DNA from: Lelliottia sp. WAP21
GTDB taxonomy: Bacteria; Pseudomonadota; Gammaproteobacteria; Enterobacterales; Enterobacteriaceae
Assembly (NCBI RefSeq): GCF_020532665.2
Contig: NZ_JAIWPG020000002.1
Coordinates: forward strand, 310,001-374,000
DNA length: 64,000 nt
Direction of reading: 5' to 3'
The position numbers and the translations under genes were made by a program. Position 1 is the stretch's first letter. Every line of letters begins with the position of its first letter. Below, piece after piece: positions 8,186 to 18,582 of this stretch. The notes under the pieces were generated by a model. It saw only the letters and a program-made list of their open reading frames with translations, did no database searches and was not told the origin of the DNA.

Positions 8186-8728
8186 ATGAAAACAATCGAA
8201 GTTGATGATGAGCTTTATCAGTATATTGCCAGCCACACGCGACATATTGGCGAGAGCGCATCCGACATTTTACGGCGCATGCTGAAATTTTCCGCCGCTT
8301 CACAGCCTGCAACTCCGGTTTCCAAAGAGATCCGTCAGCCTCAGGCTGTCGCGGAAGCAAAAACGGTCGCCCCGGTAAAAGATAAGGTCCGCGCCGTGCG
8401 CGAGCTGCTTCTTTCTGACGAATACGCCGATCAGAAAAAGGCCGTTAACCGCTTTATGCTGGTGCTGACTACACTGTATTCACTCGATAACAAAGCGTTT
8501 GCAGAAGCGACTGAGTCTCTGCACGGCCGTACCCGCGTTTATTTTGCGGCCGATGAGCAGACGCTGCTGCAAAACGGTAACCAAACCAAACCCAAACACG
8601 TCCCGGATACACCATACTGGGTGATCACCAATACCAATACCGGACGCAAATGCAGCATGATCGAACACATCATGCAGGCGATGCAGTTCCCGGCGGAATT
8701 GATTGAAAAGGTTTGCGGTACAATCTAA
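8186..8728 (+). CDS. seqA: Negative modulator of replication initiation SeqA
   Basis: 180 residues. The N-terminal oligomerisation domain (about 1-33, begins [11 protein letters not shown]) and the C-terminal hemimethylated-GATC-binding domain (about 65-180, with the [15 protein letters not shown] block) are highly conserved. SeqA sequesters oriC and organises newly replicated DNA. The start at 8186 is chosen by homology; an upstream ATG at 8153 would add 11 unconserved residues. pgm follows after 25 bp, as in E. coli, so the two form an operon. Confidence 0.97.
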   Translation: MKTIEVDDELYQYIASHTRHIGESASDILRRMLKFSAASQPATPVSKEIRQPQAVAEAKTVAPVKDKVRAVRELLLSDEYADQKKAVNRFMLVLTTLYSLDNKAFAEATESLHGRTRVYFAADEQTLLQNGNQTKPKHVPDTPYWVITNTNTGRKCSMIEHIMQAMQFPAELIEKVCGTI

Positions 8729-8753
8729 CCCTTGCAAAAGAAGGACCCCGGCA

Positions 8754-10394
8754 ATGGCAAATCACGATCGTGCAGGTCAACCTGCACAACAAAGCGATTT
8801 GATTAACGTCGCTCAACTGACCTCTCAGTACTATGTATTAGAGCCGGAAGTGGGCAACGCAGAACACGCAGTGAAGTTTGGTACGTCTGGCCACCGTGGT
8901 AGCGCGGCTCGCCATAGCTTTAACGAACCGCATATTCTGGCCATTGCTCAGGCCATCGCGGAAGAGCGCGCCAAAAATGGTATCACCGGGCCATGCTATG
9001 TGGGTAAAGACACGCATGCTCTCTCCGAACCGGCATTTATCTCCGTGCTGGAAGTGCTGGCGGCAAACGGTGTTGATGTCATCATCCAGGAAAAAAACGG
9101 TTATACGCCGACACCTGCCGTGTCGAACGCCATTCTGGAACATAACAAAAAGGGTGGCGCACAGGCCGACGGCATTGTGATCACGCCATCGCACAACCCG
9201 CCGGATGACGGGGGAATCAAGTACAATCCGCCTAATGGTGGCCCGGCTGATACCAACGTGACTAAAGTGGTTGAAGACCGTGCGAATGCCCTGTTAGCGG
9301 ATGGCCTGAAAGGCGTTAAACGTATATCTCTGGATGCGGCAATGGCGTCTGGTCATGTGACCGAGCGCGATCTGGTTCAGCCTTTTATTGAAGGACTGGC
9401 CGAGATCGTGGATATCGCCGCGATTCAGAAAGCGGGCCTGAAACTCGGCGTCGATCCGCTGGGTGGTTCAGGTATCGAATACTGGAAGCGGATTGCTGAA
9501 TTCTACAAGCTGGATCTGACCATTGTTAACGATCAGGTCGATCAGACGTTCCGCTTTATGCACCTGGATAAAGATGGCGCGATCCGTATGGATTGCTCCT
9601 CCGAGTGCGCGATGGCGGGTCTTCTGGCACTGCGTGATAAATTCGATCTGGCGTTCGCCAACGATCCGGATTACGACCGTCACGGTATCGTCACGCCTGC
9701 GGGCCTGATGAATCCGAACCATTACCTGGCGGTGGCGATCAACTACCTGTTCCAGCATCGTCCGCAGTGGGGCAAAGAGGTCGCCGTCGGTAAAACGCTG
9801 GTTTCGTCTGCCATGATTGACCGTGTGGTGAACGACCTGGGCCGTAAACTGGTCGAGGTACCGGTGGGCTTTAAATGGTTTGTTGACGGTCTGCATGACG
9901 GCAGCTTCGGCTTTGGTGGTGAAGAGAGCGCCGGGGCGTCGTTCCTGCGTTTCGACGGTACGCCATGGTCCACCGATAAAGACGGCATCATTATGTGCCT
10001 GCTGGCAGCGGAAATCACCGCGGTCACCGGTAAAAACCCGCAGGAGCACTACAACGAGCTGGCCGCTCGCTTTGGCGCACCCAGCTACAACCGTATTCAG
10101 GCAGGGGCGACCACCGCGCAAAAAGCCGCGCTGTCTAAGCTTTCTCCGGAGATGGTGAGTGCAAATACGCTGGCGGGCGATCCTATCACGGCACGCCTGA
10201 CCGCCGCGCCGGGTAACGGTGCGTCTATTGGTGGCCTGAAAGTGATGACGGAAAACGGCTGGTTTGCCGCACGTCCATCCGGTACGGAAGACGCCTACAA
10301 AATCTATTGTGAAAGCTTCCTCGGTGACGAACACCGTAAGCTGATTGAAAAAGAAGCGGTAGAAATTGTCAGTGAAGTGCTGAAAAACGCTTAA
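8754..10394 (+). CDS. pgm: Phosphoglucomutase
   Basis: 546 residues, the E. coli length. It interconverts glucose-1-phosphate and glucose-6-phosphate for galactose, glycogen and UDP-glucose metabolism. The phospho-Ser loop TPSHNP has Ser146, the Mg loop DPDYDRHG has Asp304/306/308, and the sugar loop [11 protein letters not shown] and phosphate loop [10 protein letters not shown] are present. Start is ATG at 8754 with AAGGA upstream, 25 bp after seqA. An upstream in-frame ATG inside seqA (8703) is rejected because it adds unconserved residues. Confidence 0.98.
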   Translation: MANHDRAGQPAQQSDLINVAQLTSQYYVLEPEVGNAEHAVKFGTSGHRGSAARHSFNEPHILAIAQAIAEERAKNGITGPCYVGKDTHALSEPAFISVLEVLAANGVDVIIQEKNGYTPTPAVSNAILEHNKKGGAQADGIVITPSHNPPDDGGIKYNPPNGGPADTNVTKVVEDRANALLADGLKGVKRISLDAAMASGHVTERDLVQPFIEGLAEIVDIAAIQKAGLKLGVDPLGGSGIEYWKRIAEFYKLDLTIVNDQVDQTFRFMHLDKDGAIRMDCSSECAMAGLLALRDKFDLAFANDPDYDRHGIVTPAGLMNPNHYLAVAINYLFQHRPQWGKEVAVGKTLVSSAMIDRVVNDLGRKLVEVPVGFKWFVDGLHDGSFGFGGEESAGASFLRFDGTPWSTDKDGIIMCLLAAEITAVTGKNPQEHYNELAARFGAPSYNRIQAGATTAQKAALSKLSPEMVSANTLAGDPITARLTAAPGNGASIGGLKVMTENGWFAARPSGTEDAYKIYCESFLGDEHRKLIEKEAVEIVSEVLKNA

Positions 10395-10417
10395 GCGTTC
10401 GTCGGGACGGTCACTCG

Positions 10418-10438
10418 CCCCTTCCCGCCGGGAGAGGG
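10418..10438. repeat. CCCTCTCCC-type palindromic unit, partial
   Basis: CCCCTTCCC / GGGAGAGGG with a GCC loop, just after pgm. It is a short, diverged member of the palindrome family that recurs between nei and gltA and between sdhB and sucA. Confidence 0.5.
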
Positions 10439-10447
10439 TGAAACAGT

Positions 10448-10475
10448 AAAACGGCAACCCCAGGGTTGCCGTTTT
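10448..10475. terminator. Bidirectional terminator between pgm and potE
   Basis: AAAACGGCAACCC and GGGTTGCCGTTTT are perfect 13-nt complements separated by CA. The A-run and T-run flank the stem, so it can stop transcription from seqA-pgm and from speF-potE. It is related in sequence to the triplicated hairpins downstream of nei. Confidence 0.9.
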
Positions 10476-10483
10476 GCGTTTGT

Positions 10484-11800
10484 TTAACCGTGTTTGTTCT
10501 TCAGTTCAAACCGCGGTGAAACCAGACCATACAGCGTCCAGCCCATAAAGGTCACCATTGCACCGTAGAGCATCGCTTCCTGTCCTGAAGAGTAGAGGGC
10601 GTAGAAGCTGTAAATGGCGCCCACCAGTGCCACGATATTGGCCATTTTTGCTTTACGCGGCTCGACTTTTGCCACCTTCTGAATAATCACCAGCGCCGCC
10701 ATCGACAGGATGTACGGGATAATGTTCGTCACCACCGCCAGGTTAACCAGCACGTTAAACTGGCTGTTCAGCGAGGGACTAATGGTCATCAGCGACAGAC
10801 CGCTCTGGAAGATAACGATCGCCAGCATGCCCTGTATCGGCGCCTCTGACTGACTCACGCGGGAGAAAATTTTCGGGAAGTAACCTTCATCCGCTGACGA
10901 TTTAAACACCTGCGCGATAGTAAACTGCCAGCCCAGTAACGAGCCGCAGCAGGACATCACCATCAGCCCCATGATCACTTTGCCCACTTCCGGCGTGAAC
11001 ATCTGGGCGAAAGCCAGACCAAACGGCGCGGTAGAGTTAGCCAGATCCATATTCGGCACAATGCCGGCAATCACGTTGGTGGAGATGATATAAATCACCG
11101 CCGCGCCGAGCGTACCGCCCAGAACCGCGATAGGGACGTTCTTTTCCGGATTTTCTACCACTTCGGCATTGGCACAGGCAGACTCCAGACCCAGGAAGGC
11201 CCACAGCGTCATGGCAATTGAGGAACCGACTGCCGTGAAGAACGGCACGTGGTGCGGGTTCCATGAGTTGGCATACAGTGTCGGGCTAAACCAGAACCAG
11301 CCGATGATGCACAGTCCCACCACGGGGATAATGACCCCCCAGACGGTAATACTGCTGATTTGACCGGTGATCCGTGCCCCGCCAAAGTTAGCGACGGTGC
11401 ACAGCCACAGCACGCCGATCGTGGCAAGACCAATCTGCACCGGAGTCAGGGCGACGCCGAACAGCTCGGTGCCATAGCCTACGGCGGAAATGGCAATGGC
11501 GACGTTCGCAATCAGTAACGACACGCCATAGGTATAGTTCGCCATAAAGTTGCCGGACTTGCCGAAAGCGTACTCCGCATACCCTCCCATCCCGCCGGAC
11601 TTACGGCTAAACATGCCACACTTCGCGAAGGCCCAGGCCAGCGCCATGGAGCCCACGGCGGTGACCAGCCAGGAGATAATCGAGATGGTGCCTACTTCGG
11701 CGAGCTTGGTTGGCAGCATAATGATGCCCGAACCCATCATGTTCACCATCGTCAGGATGGTGAGCTGTACGACGCCCATTTTATTATTGGATTTACTCAT
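10484..11800 (-). CDS. potE: Putrescine/ornithine antiporter PotE
   Basis: 438 residues, about 12 membrane segments, APC superfamily (basic amino acid/polyamine antiporter). In E. coli it exchanges internal putrescine for external ornithine at acid pH, and takes up putrescine at neutral pH. The N-terminal substrate region MMGSGIIMLPTKLAEVG is well conserved. Its ATG overlaps the speF stop by 4 bp, so the two are translationally coupled, and it pairs functionally with the decarboxylase. Confidence 0.97.
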   Translation of the reverse strand: MSKSNNKMGVVQLTILTMVNMMGSGIIMLPTKLAEVGTISIISWLVTAVGSMALAWAFAKCGMFSRKSGGMGGYAEYAFGKSGNFMANYTYGVSLLIANVAIAISAVGYGTELFGVALTPVQIGLATIGVLWLCTVANFGGARITGQISSITVWGVIIPVVGLCIIGWFWFSPTLYANSWNPHHVPFFTAVGSSIAMTLWAFLGLESACANAEVVENPEKNVPIAVLGGTLGAAVIYIISTNVIAGIVPNMDLANSTAPFGLAFAQMFTPEVGKVIMGLMVMSCCGSLLGWQFTIAQVFKSSADEGYFPKIFSRVSQSEAPIQGMLAIVIFQSGLSLMTISPSLNSQFNVLVNLAVVTNIIPYILSMAALVIIQKVAKVEPRKAKMANIVALVGAIYSFYALYSSGQEAMLYGAMVTFMGWTLYGLVSPRFELKNKHG

Positions 11801-13995
11801 AGTTTTTCTCCTTTCAGCAGGGCAGGCTGAGCGGCAGGCTGTTTAATCACGTAACAACGAACCTGTTTACGTCCATCACACTCTTCGATATAGACGCCCT
11901 GCAGCTCTGGCGCGAAGCCTGGTAGCAGATTGATCCCTTCTTCCAGCGCGATGAAGTAGCGCAGCACCGCATCACCCCAGACTTCGCCAGGCACGACGCA
12001 CAGCACGCCTGGTGGGTAAGGAAGTGCCCCCTCGGCGGCAATTCGGCCTTCGGCATCGCGCAAGGAAACCAGCTCGACTTCTCCGCGCAGATAGGCAAAG
12101 TTCGCCTCCTGCGGATTCATCATGACGCGCGGGAAATGCGCTTTACGGAACATCTCTTTTTGCAGTTGCTTCACGTTATGACGGGCATAAAGATCGTGCA
12201 TCTCCTGGCAGATCTGGCGCAGTGAGTAATCGGCGTAGCGCTCCGGATGCTGTCTGTACAGGGAAGGCAGAACCTCCCGCAGCGGAGCATCAGTTTCCAG
12301 CAGTTTTTCGAAACGAACCAACTGTGCGATAAGCTGTTGCAGCTTGCCCATGTCTTCTGCCGGAGTCAGCAGGAACAGGATGGAGTTAAGGTCGCATTTC
12401 TCCGGAATAATGCCGTTTTCACGCAGGAAGTTAGCGAGGATAGTCGCGGGCACGCCAAACGCCTCGTACTCGCCGGTGCGGGCATTGATGCCGGGTGTTG
12501 TCAGCAGCAGTTTGCACGGATCGATAAAATACTGATGCTCGGCATAGCCTTCGAAGGCATGCCACTTTTCGCCAGGCACAAAATGGAAGAAGCGCAGATC
12601 GGAGGAGATATCGGCGGTCGGCCAGCTTTCCCATGCTTTGCCGTCGACGCTTTCCGGAACAAACGGGCGAACATGATGACAGTTTTGCAAAATCAATTTG
12701 CGCGCTTCAATCCCGTTCACCACGCAATCCATCCACATGTTGCGTCCGCTTTGGCCTTCATGCATACGGGCATTGATATCCAGTGCGGCAAAAAGCGGAT
12801 AAAACGGGCTGGTGGAGGCGTGCATCATAAAGGCGTTATTTAAGCGCTTATGCGGTACGTAACGTTGTTGCCCTTTGATATGGCGGTCTTTTTTATGAAT
12901 CTGAGACGTTTGTGAAAAACCAGCCTGTTGTTTATGGACCGACTGGGTGACCAGAATGCCAGGATCGTTCTCGTTTAGATCCAGCAGCAGCGGAGAGCAA
13001 TCCGCCATCATGGGAATAAACTGCTCATAGCCAACCCACGCGGAATCAAACAGGATGTAATCACACAGATGACCTATCTTGTCGACGACCTGGCGCGCGT
13101 TGTAGATGGTGCCGTCGTAGGTCCCCAGCTGAATCACGGCAAGGCGGAACGGACGGACATCGTTCGCACGGGAAGGGGCAACCTCTGCCACCTGTTCGCG
13201 CAGATAGCGCTCTTCAAAACAGTGGGCATCAATACCGCCGATAAAGCCATAGGGGTTGCGGGCTGTCTCCAGATAAACCGGTGTCGCGCCCGCCTGAAGT
13301 AAGGCGCCGTGATGATTAGATTTGTGGTTGTTACGATCGAACAGGACCAGGTCGCCTGGCGTGAGCAGGGCGTTAAGTACCACTTTGTTTGAGGAAGATG
13401 TTCCATTCAGGACAAAGTAGGTCTTATCGGCATTAAAGACTTTTGCCGCGTGCTGTTGTGCGATACAAGGTGCGCCCTCGTGGATGAGCAGATCGCCCAT
13501 TGCGACGTCAGCATTGCACAGGTCTGAACGGAACAGCGTCTCACCAAAGAAGTCGACAAACTGGTTGCCGGCAGGGTGGCGACGGAAAAACTGCCCGCCC
13601 TGATGCCCCGGACAATCAAACGCGCTGTTTCCCTGTTTGACGTAATCGACCAGCGCGCGGAAAAACGGTGGGCGCAAGTGTGTTTCGTACTTTTGCGCCG
13701 CGGCCTCAAGTTGTCTTCCGTAAAAGTCGTTACTGTTATCGTTGTACTCAAACACGCCGTGGATGCGCGATAAATACTCCGCCGGGACAATTTCTTCTTT
13801 ATGGGTGGCGATAAATATTGGAATGCCAAAACCGGTGGCTTCGATGGTTTCTATGGTGCCATTAAAAATATCGCCTACAGCAAGGACAACGGCTGCAACG
13901 TCAATATAATCGGAGGCGCTTACCTCAACCGTTTCACGGGTAGTGGTAAAGCAGTCCGGACACGCACGGCTGGCAGCAATTTTTAATTTATTCAT
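11797..13995 (-). CDS. speF: Inducible ornithine decarboxylase SpeF
   Basis: 732 residues, the E. coli length. It is a fold-type I PLP enzyme that decarboxylates ornithine to putrescine. It has an N-terminal wing domain (about 1-110), a PLP domain with SVHKQQAGF (Lys355 as Schiff-base lysine) and a C-terminal domain. ATG at 13995 is chosen because it gives MNKLKIAASRACPDCF, aligned with the family; a TTG two codons upstream is unlikely. Preceded by the speFL leader, so ornithine-dependent control is expected; followed by overlapping potE. Confidence 0.97.
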   Translation of the reverse strand: MNKLKIAASRACPDCFTTTRETVEVSASDYIDVAAVVLAVGDIFNGTIETIEATGFGIPIFIATHKEEIVPAEYLSRIHGVFEYNDNSNDFYGRQLEAAAQKYETHLRPPFFRALVDYVKQGNSAFDCPGHQGGQFFRRHPAGNQFVDFFGETLFRSDLCNADVAMGDLLIHEGAPCIAQQHAAKVFNADKTYFVLNGTSSSNKVVLNALLTPGDLVLFDRNNHKSNHHGALLQAGATPVYLETARNPYGFIGGIDAHCFEERYLREQVAEVAPSRANDVRPFRLAVIQLGTYDGTIYNARQVVDKIGHLCDYILFDSAWVGYEQFIPMMADCSPLLLDLNENDPGILVTQSVHKQQAGFSQTSQIHKKDRHIKGQQRYVPHKRLNNAFMMHASTSPFYPLFAALDINARMHEGQSGRNMWMDCVVNGIEARKLILQNCHHVRPFVPESVDGKAWESWPTADISSDLRFFHFVPGEKWHAFEGYAEHQYFIDPCKLLLTTPGINARTGEYEAFGVPATILANFLRENGIIPEKCDLNSILFLLTPAEDMGKLQQLIAQLVRFEKLLETDAPLREVLPSLYRQHPERYADYSLRQICQEMHDLYARHNVKQLQKEMFRKAHFPRVMMNPQEANFAYLRGEVELVSLRDAEGRIAAEGALPYPPGVLCVVPGEVWGDAVLRYFIALEEGINLLPGFAPELQGVYIEECDGRKQVRCYVIKQPAAQPALLKGEKL

Positions 13996-14248
13996 GTTCA
14001 ACTCGTTATTTTAGATAATAAGTGGCCCTCGATTCCTCATTAAAAGAAATCGATATTTCCGGAATAAAAGGCAATATCAGGTCGCTGATAAATAATCAGT
14101 TAATTGACTTTTAATTGATTAAATCCATGCCGTCCGGTTGCGACAAAGGCAGGATCTAAAGAGAGGCAGCGCACGTCTTAACAGGCAATTAACTGTTTAA
14201 AAAGAGTTTTCAGTATAGCCTGCAAGCAAATGCACCCGGATCGAGGGA

Positions 14249-14353
14249 CTAACGGGCGTTGAAGAAATGAAAGTCAAAGCTGTTGCGGTGGGCGAACATC
14301 ATAATATGCGTTGTCCGCCTGATATGGGGCATTAAACGATTATTGTTTTCCAT
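14249..14353 (-). CDS. speFL: SpeFL ornithine-sensing leader peptide
   Basis: A 34-codon ORF from ATG 14353 to TAG, preceded by AGGA, reads MENNNRLMPH and continues with the conserved blocks HIRRTTH (10-16) and HRNSF (22-26), ending FFNAR. It differs from the E. coli/Salmonella SpeFL (OrfX) I recall at only a few residues. In those species ornithine stalls the ribosome on this peptide, which prevents Rho-dependent termination and allows speF transcription. About 250 bp separate it from speF. The ORF is seen; the mechanism is inferred from homology. Confidence 0.93.
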   Translation of the reverse strand: MENNNRLMPHIRRTTHIMMFAHRNSFDFHFFNAR

Positions 14354-14632
14354 GCTTAATTTTCCTTTCAGTAATTGAAAGCACGGTCATTTTATCCAGG
14401 AAAGGAAGGTAAACTGTGAAGATGATCACCAATAATCGATCTGATCAGAAATAATTATTCACCAGAAGTGAATATCACCGATAAAAATCCTGTTTTGTTG
14501 TTGTATTGTTAACAATGTGTTTTTATGCTGTGCTTATTCACCCATAAAAATTATTGGAATAACAAATGCGCTATTGCGTAAATAATTTTCAGCAAGATTT
14601 AAAGTCAAGTGAGTAATACAGTGAATAACTAT
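14354..14632. promoter_or_regulatory. speF promoter region (speFL-kdpE interval)
   Basis: This AT-rich interval between kdpE and speFL must contain the leftward speFL-speF-potE promoter. I can assign no clear operator. No intrinsic terminator with a T-run was found after the kdpE stop. Confidence 0.4.
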
Positions 14633-15310
14633 TCACAACATAAAGCGATAACCGATACCGGTTTCTGTTAATAAATGGAGAGGGCGTGCGGGGTCTTTTT
14701 CAAGTTTTTGCCGGAGGTGGCCCATATATATGCGTAAATAATGACTATGCTCAACCGCGTTAGGCCCCCAGACCTGATTCAGCAGCTGACGCTGAGTGAG
14801 GACTTTGCCATGGTTATTGAGCAAAACGGCCAGCAGACGGAATTCAATTGGGGTCAGGTGGATCTCTTCTGTCCCTCGCTGTATGCGTCGGGCGGCAAGA
14901 TCGACCCGCACATCTGAAAAGGTATAAACCGGTTCGGCCGGCGTGGTGGCGCTGTGCCGACGGAGTGCCACGCGCAGCCGGGCCTGCAGTTCACCAATGC
15001 CGAAGGGCTTACTGAGATAATCGTCCGCGCCGGCATCAAGGGCGGCAATTTTATCGCTCTCCTCGGTGCGGGCCGAGAGCACGATAATCGGCATTTGGCT
15101 CCACTGGCGAACCTCACGGATAAAATCAATGCCGTCTCCATCCGGAAGACCTAAATCCAGGATGACCAGATCCGGTTTGCGGGTCGCGGCTTCAATCAAA
15201 CCGCGTTGTAATGTTCCGGCGTCATACACGCGCAGGCCATCGCCTTCCAGCGCGGTGCGCAGAAAGCGGCTGATAGCCAGTTCGTCTTCAACAATCAGAA
15301 CGTTAATCAC
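14633..15310 (-). CDS. kdpE: Response regulator KdpE
   Basis: 225 residues, OmpR/PhoB-type. The receiver domain (about 1-120) has phospho-acceptor Asp52 in LDLGLPD, the T/S-containing VLSARTEESD segment and Lys in LSKPF; the C-terminal winged helix follows (YLRIYMGHLRQKLE recognition region). Activates kdpFABC. The start is GTG at 15310, as I recall for E. coli, overlapping the kdpD stop by 4 bp (GTGA), which implies coupling. Confidence 0.97.
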   Translation of the reverse strand: MINVLIVEDELAISRFLRTALEGDGLRVYDAGTLQRGLIEAATRKPDLVILDLGLPDGDGIDFIREVRQWSQMPIIVLSARTEESDKIAALDAGADDYLSKPFGIGELQARLRVALRRHSATTPAEPVYTFSDVRVDLAARRIQRGTEEIHLTPIEFRLLAVLLNNHGKVLTQRQLLNQVWGPNAVEHSHYLRIYMGHLRQKLEKDPARPLHLLTETGIGYRFML

Positions 15311-17994
15311 AAATCCTCTGGTAATTCATCAAGTTCGGGCGGTGGATCCAGCGGCAGTGTAACACAAAAACAGGCGCCGCCTTCCGGGCGGTTTTGGGCC
15401 GTGATGGCGCCCCCGTGAACGTCAATAATGGCCTGACAAATCGCCAGCCCCAGGCCCACGCCCGGAATCGCTGACTCCTTATTTCCGCGGGCAAACTTCT
15501 CAAATATCGCTTTCTCTTGTCCGGCGGGAATGCCCGGTCCGTCATCCCAGACCTCCAGCTTAAGCATCTGGTGGTGCACGCTGGCGTTAAGTCCGATATG
15601 GGCGCTGGGTCCGGCATATTTTAGTGCGTTTTCCAGCAAATTGATCAGTACCCGTTCGAACAGCGGTCCGTCCACATGAATCAGCGCTAAAGGTTCCGGC
15701 AACGACAGGGCGATAGCGTGCCCGCCAAATCCGGGCTCGAGCATTTTCAGTGCGCTACCGACCACTTCCTCCAGCGTCAGCCACTCTTTTTTCAGGTTAA
15801 AACCACCAGACTGAATGCGTGCCATATCCAGCAGATTATTGACCAGGCGCGTCGTGTTCAGCACATGCTGACGAATTTCGCTGGCCTGCGGCGCATGGGG
15901 TGAATTCTCACTGGCCAGATCCAGAGTCAGGATTTCGGACTGACCAAATAATACCGTCAACGGCGTGCGTAAATCGTGAGAAAGCGCCGCGAGCAGGGCG
16001 TTACGAACGCTTTCCCTTTCGCTTGCCAGACGCGCTTGTTCTTCACTTGCCGTCAGCGCCAGCCGCTCCAGCGCGCTGCCCACCAGCAGAGTGAACGTCT
16101 CCAGCAGACGTTGCTGCTCAGGGATCATTAACTGACGTAAGTTTGTCGGTTCGACAATCACCAGACCCAGCTGTTTTTGCGCGCTTCGCAGCGGGAGAAT
16201 TTGATAGGGAACGCCAGGCAGCGTATCGGTGCCCGCGCCGGCGGGAAGCCCTTTATCAAAGCTCCAGCGGGCGATGGCCTCATCCCACGGCGACATTCCG
16301 CTCGCAGCGGTCAATGGGCTCAGTTTGCCCTGCTCATCCGGTAGCAAGATCAGGCTGCTCGCATGAAAGGTTGATCGGATAAATTGTTCGCTGGTGTGCA
16401 CAATATCCAGTGGCGTGCGCCCCACGGCCAGGGATTTGGACATCTCGTAGAGATGGCGCGTGCGCTGCTCGCGGTAGCGGGCAATGCGCGCCTGATAACG
16501 CACCCCCGCGGTCAGATTACCGACAATCAGCCCGACGGAAAGCATGACGGCAAACGTGAGAATGTATTGCACATCGGTGACGGCCAGCGTGCCGCGTGGT
16601 GCGATGAAAAAGAGGTCAAAGCTGACCACGTTAACAATGGTCGCCAGCACGGACGGCCAGCGTCCGTAAAAGAGTGCCACAATAACCACGCCCAGCAGAT
16701 AGATCATCACCAGGTTGGCGGCATCAAATGCGATCAGCCACTGGCTGGCGACAAAGGTTATCAGGGCGCACAGCACGACCGCGACAAGACAGCCACGCAG
16801 CTGAATGCGCCATTTTTCGCTGATTGACCGGGCATCCGGCGTACGTGGCGGGAGGGCGACGGGTTTGTCATCGAGCGCCACAATCACCAGGTCCACATCG
16901 GGCGCGCGCTTTGCCAGTTTATCGGCGAACGATTCGCGGCTGAACCAGCGACGATGCTGGCGACGGCCAATAACAATTTTGCCCAGATTATGCTCGCGGG
17001 CGTAACGAAGAATCGCTTTCTCTTCTGCCGGATCGGACAGCGTGGCGGTTTCTGCGCCAAGCTCTTGCGCCAGGCGTAACGCGCTTAAGATGGCGCGACG
17101 CTGATGTTCCGGCAGCGCGTGAAGATGCGGCGTTTCAACATAGACGGCATGCCAGGCGCTGCCAAATTTCGCCGCCAGACGGGCAGCGGTGCGGACCAGT
17201 TTTTCATTACCGCTGCCGTGCCCAATACACAGCAGGATGGCATCACGCGTATGCCAGACGCGCTCCTGACCTTGCCGGTCGCGCCAGGCACGCATCTGAT
17301 CGTCCACGCGATCCGCCGTGCGTCTGAGCGCAAGCTCGCGCAGAGCAATAAGGTTACCCTTGCGGAAAAAATGTTCAATGGCACGCTCAGCCTGCCCCGC
17401 GATATAGACTTTACCTTCATGCAGACGTTGACGGAGATCGTCCGGCGGCAGGTCCACCAGCACCACCTCATCCGCAGAATCAAAGAAAGGATCGGGGACG
17501 GTCTCGCGAACCTGAATTCCCGTCACACCGCTGACCACGTCGTTGAGGCTCTCCAGATGCTGAACGTTGACGGTGGTCAGGACGTCAATCCCGGCCTCCA
17601 GCAGCTCTTCAATATCCTGCCAGCGCTTGGGGTGACGTGAACCTGGCGCATTGCTGTGCGCCAGTTCATCCATCAGGATCAAGGCAGGGCGACGGGCCAG
17701 GGCAGCGTCAAGGTCAAATTCTGTCACCCGTCTACCGCGATGATTGATGTTGCGGGCGGGCAGCGTTGCCAGCCCGCTCAACAGCCCGGCGGTCTCTTTA
17801 CGACCGTGGGTTTCGACGACGCCGATGAGAATATCCAGCCCCTGCGCCCGTAACCGCTGTGCCTCAGCGAGCATCGCGTAGGTTTTCCCGACGCCCGCAC
17901 AGGCGCCAAAGAAGACTTTCAGCTTGCCGCGATGGGGAGCCGCGGTCTGTTCAAGCAACCGGTCCGGATCGGGGCGCAAAGGCTCGTCGGTCAT
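15307..17994 (-). CDS. kdpD: Sensor histidine kinase KdpD
   Basis: 895 residues. An N-terminal KdpD domain with Walker A GACAGVGKT (30-38) is followed by a USP-like domain with the GRRQHRRWF loop, four closely spaced membrane segments near 400-500, a GAF-like region, then the kinase core with the phospho-His in ALSHDLRTPL (about residue 674) and ATP-binding motifs DDGPGIP and GVGLGLAICQ. It senses low K+ or turgor and phosphorylates KdpE. Directly abuts kdpC (its ATG precedes without a gap) and overlaps kdpE. Confidence 0.97.
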   Translation of the reverse strand: MTDEPLRPDPDRLLEQTAAPHRGKLKVFFGACAGVGKTYAMLAEAQRLRAQGLDILIGVVETHGRKETAGLLSGLATLPARNINHRGRRVTEFDLDAALARRPALILMDELAHSNAPGSRHPKRWQDIEELLEAGIDVLTTVNVQHLESLNDVVSGVTGIQVRETVPDPFFDSADEVVLVDLPPDDLRQRLHEGKVYIAGQAERAIEHFFRKGNLIALRELALRRTADRVDDQMRAWRDRQGQERVWHTRDAILLCIGHGSGNEKLVRTAARLAAKFGSAWHAVYVETPHLHALPEHQRRAILSALRLAQELGAETATLSDPAEEKAILRYAREHNLGKIVIGRRQHRRWFSRESFADKLAKRAPDVDLVIVALDDKPVALPPRTPDARSISEKWRIQLRGCLVAVVLCALITFVASQWLIAFDAANLVMIYLLGVVIVALFYGRWPSVLATIVNVVSFDLFFIAPRGTLAVTDVQYILTFAVMLSVGLIVGNLTAGVRYQARIARYREQRTRHLYEMSKSLAVGRTPLDIVHTSEQFIRSTFHASSLILLPDEQGKLSPLTAASGMSPWDEAIARWSFDKGLPAGAGTDTLPGVPYQILPLRSAQKQLGLVIVEPTNLRQLMIPEQQRLLETFTLLVGSALERLALTASEEQARLASERESVRNALLAALSHDLRTPLTVLFGQSEILTLDLASENSPHAPQASEIRQHVLNTTRLVNNLLDMARIQSGGFNLKKEWLTLEEVVGSALKMLEPGFGGHAIALSLPEPLALIHVDGPLFERVLINLLENALKYAGPSAHIGLNASVHHQMLKLEVWDDGPGIPAGQEKAIFEKFARGNKESAIPGVGLGLAICQAIIDVHGGAITAQNRPEGGACFCVTLPLDPPPELDELPEDL

Positions 17995-18570
17995 TTAGTT
18001 TTTCCTTTTCGCATCCAGCGCCAGATTCAGTTCAACAATATTCACCACCGGCATGCCGATAAAACTGACCAGTGGTTTTTGGGTGTGCGCGTCCACCAGG
18101 TGACGCACCGCTTCGGTGGATAGCTGCCGGGCGGCCGCCACGCGCGGGATTTGCCAGACGACGGCCTCAGGCGACAGGCTGTAATCCAGCCCGCTTGCGG
18201 AGGCGGTCACAAGTTCAACGGGAACCTTGCGGCTGGCCTGCGGGTTCGCCTGGCGCAATGCGGTAACGCGTTCCGTGATGGCAGCATCTAACGCCGGGTT
18301 GCTGCCTGCCAGGTTGCTCCCGCCCGAAGCCAGTGGATTATACGGTCTTTCCGCCGTGGCGGAAGGACGTCCCTGAAAGTAACCAGCGTTTGTAAAATCT
18401 TGCCCAATCAGGCGTGAACCGCGTGTTTCACTGTTCTGAACGATCAGCGACCCGTTGGCCTGATCCTTAAAGAACCATTGACCCAGAGCGGTGGTCGCCA
18501 GCGGATACAGACCGCCAGTGACCAGCGTCAGAAGAATAAAAAGAAGTATAGCCGGGCGTAACATAGTCAT
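17995..18570 (-). CDS. kdpC: K+-transporting ATPase subunit KdpC
   Basis: 191 residues, with one N-terminal membrane helix ([20 protein letters not shown]) and a periplasmic domain. It is the small subunit of the high-affinity KdpFABC potassium pump and stabilises or aids nucleotide and K+ handling. The stop codon is immediately followed by the kdpD start; kdpB ends 12 bp before its ATG. Confidence 0.97.
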   Translation of the reverse strand: MTMLRPAILLFILLTLVTGGLYPLATTALGQWFFKDQANGSLIVQNSETRGSRLIGQDFTNAGYFQGRPSATAERPYNPLASGGSNLAGSNPALDAAITERVTALRQANPQASRKVPVELVTASASGLDYSLSPEAVVWQIPRVAAARQLSTEAVRHLVDAHTQKPLVSFIGMPVVNIVELNLALDAKRKN

Positions 18571-18582
18571 TTGATTTGCCTC

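Noticed and set aside
9468-10457. Long minus-strand ORF (329 codons) opposite pgm
   Set aside because: It is an antisense shadow of the highly conserved pgm reading frame, with no family resemblance or ribosome-binding site.
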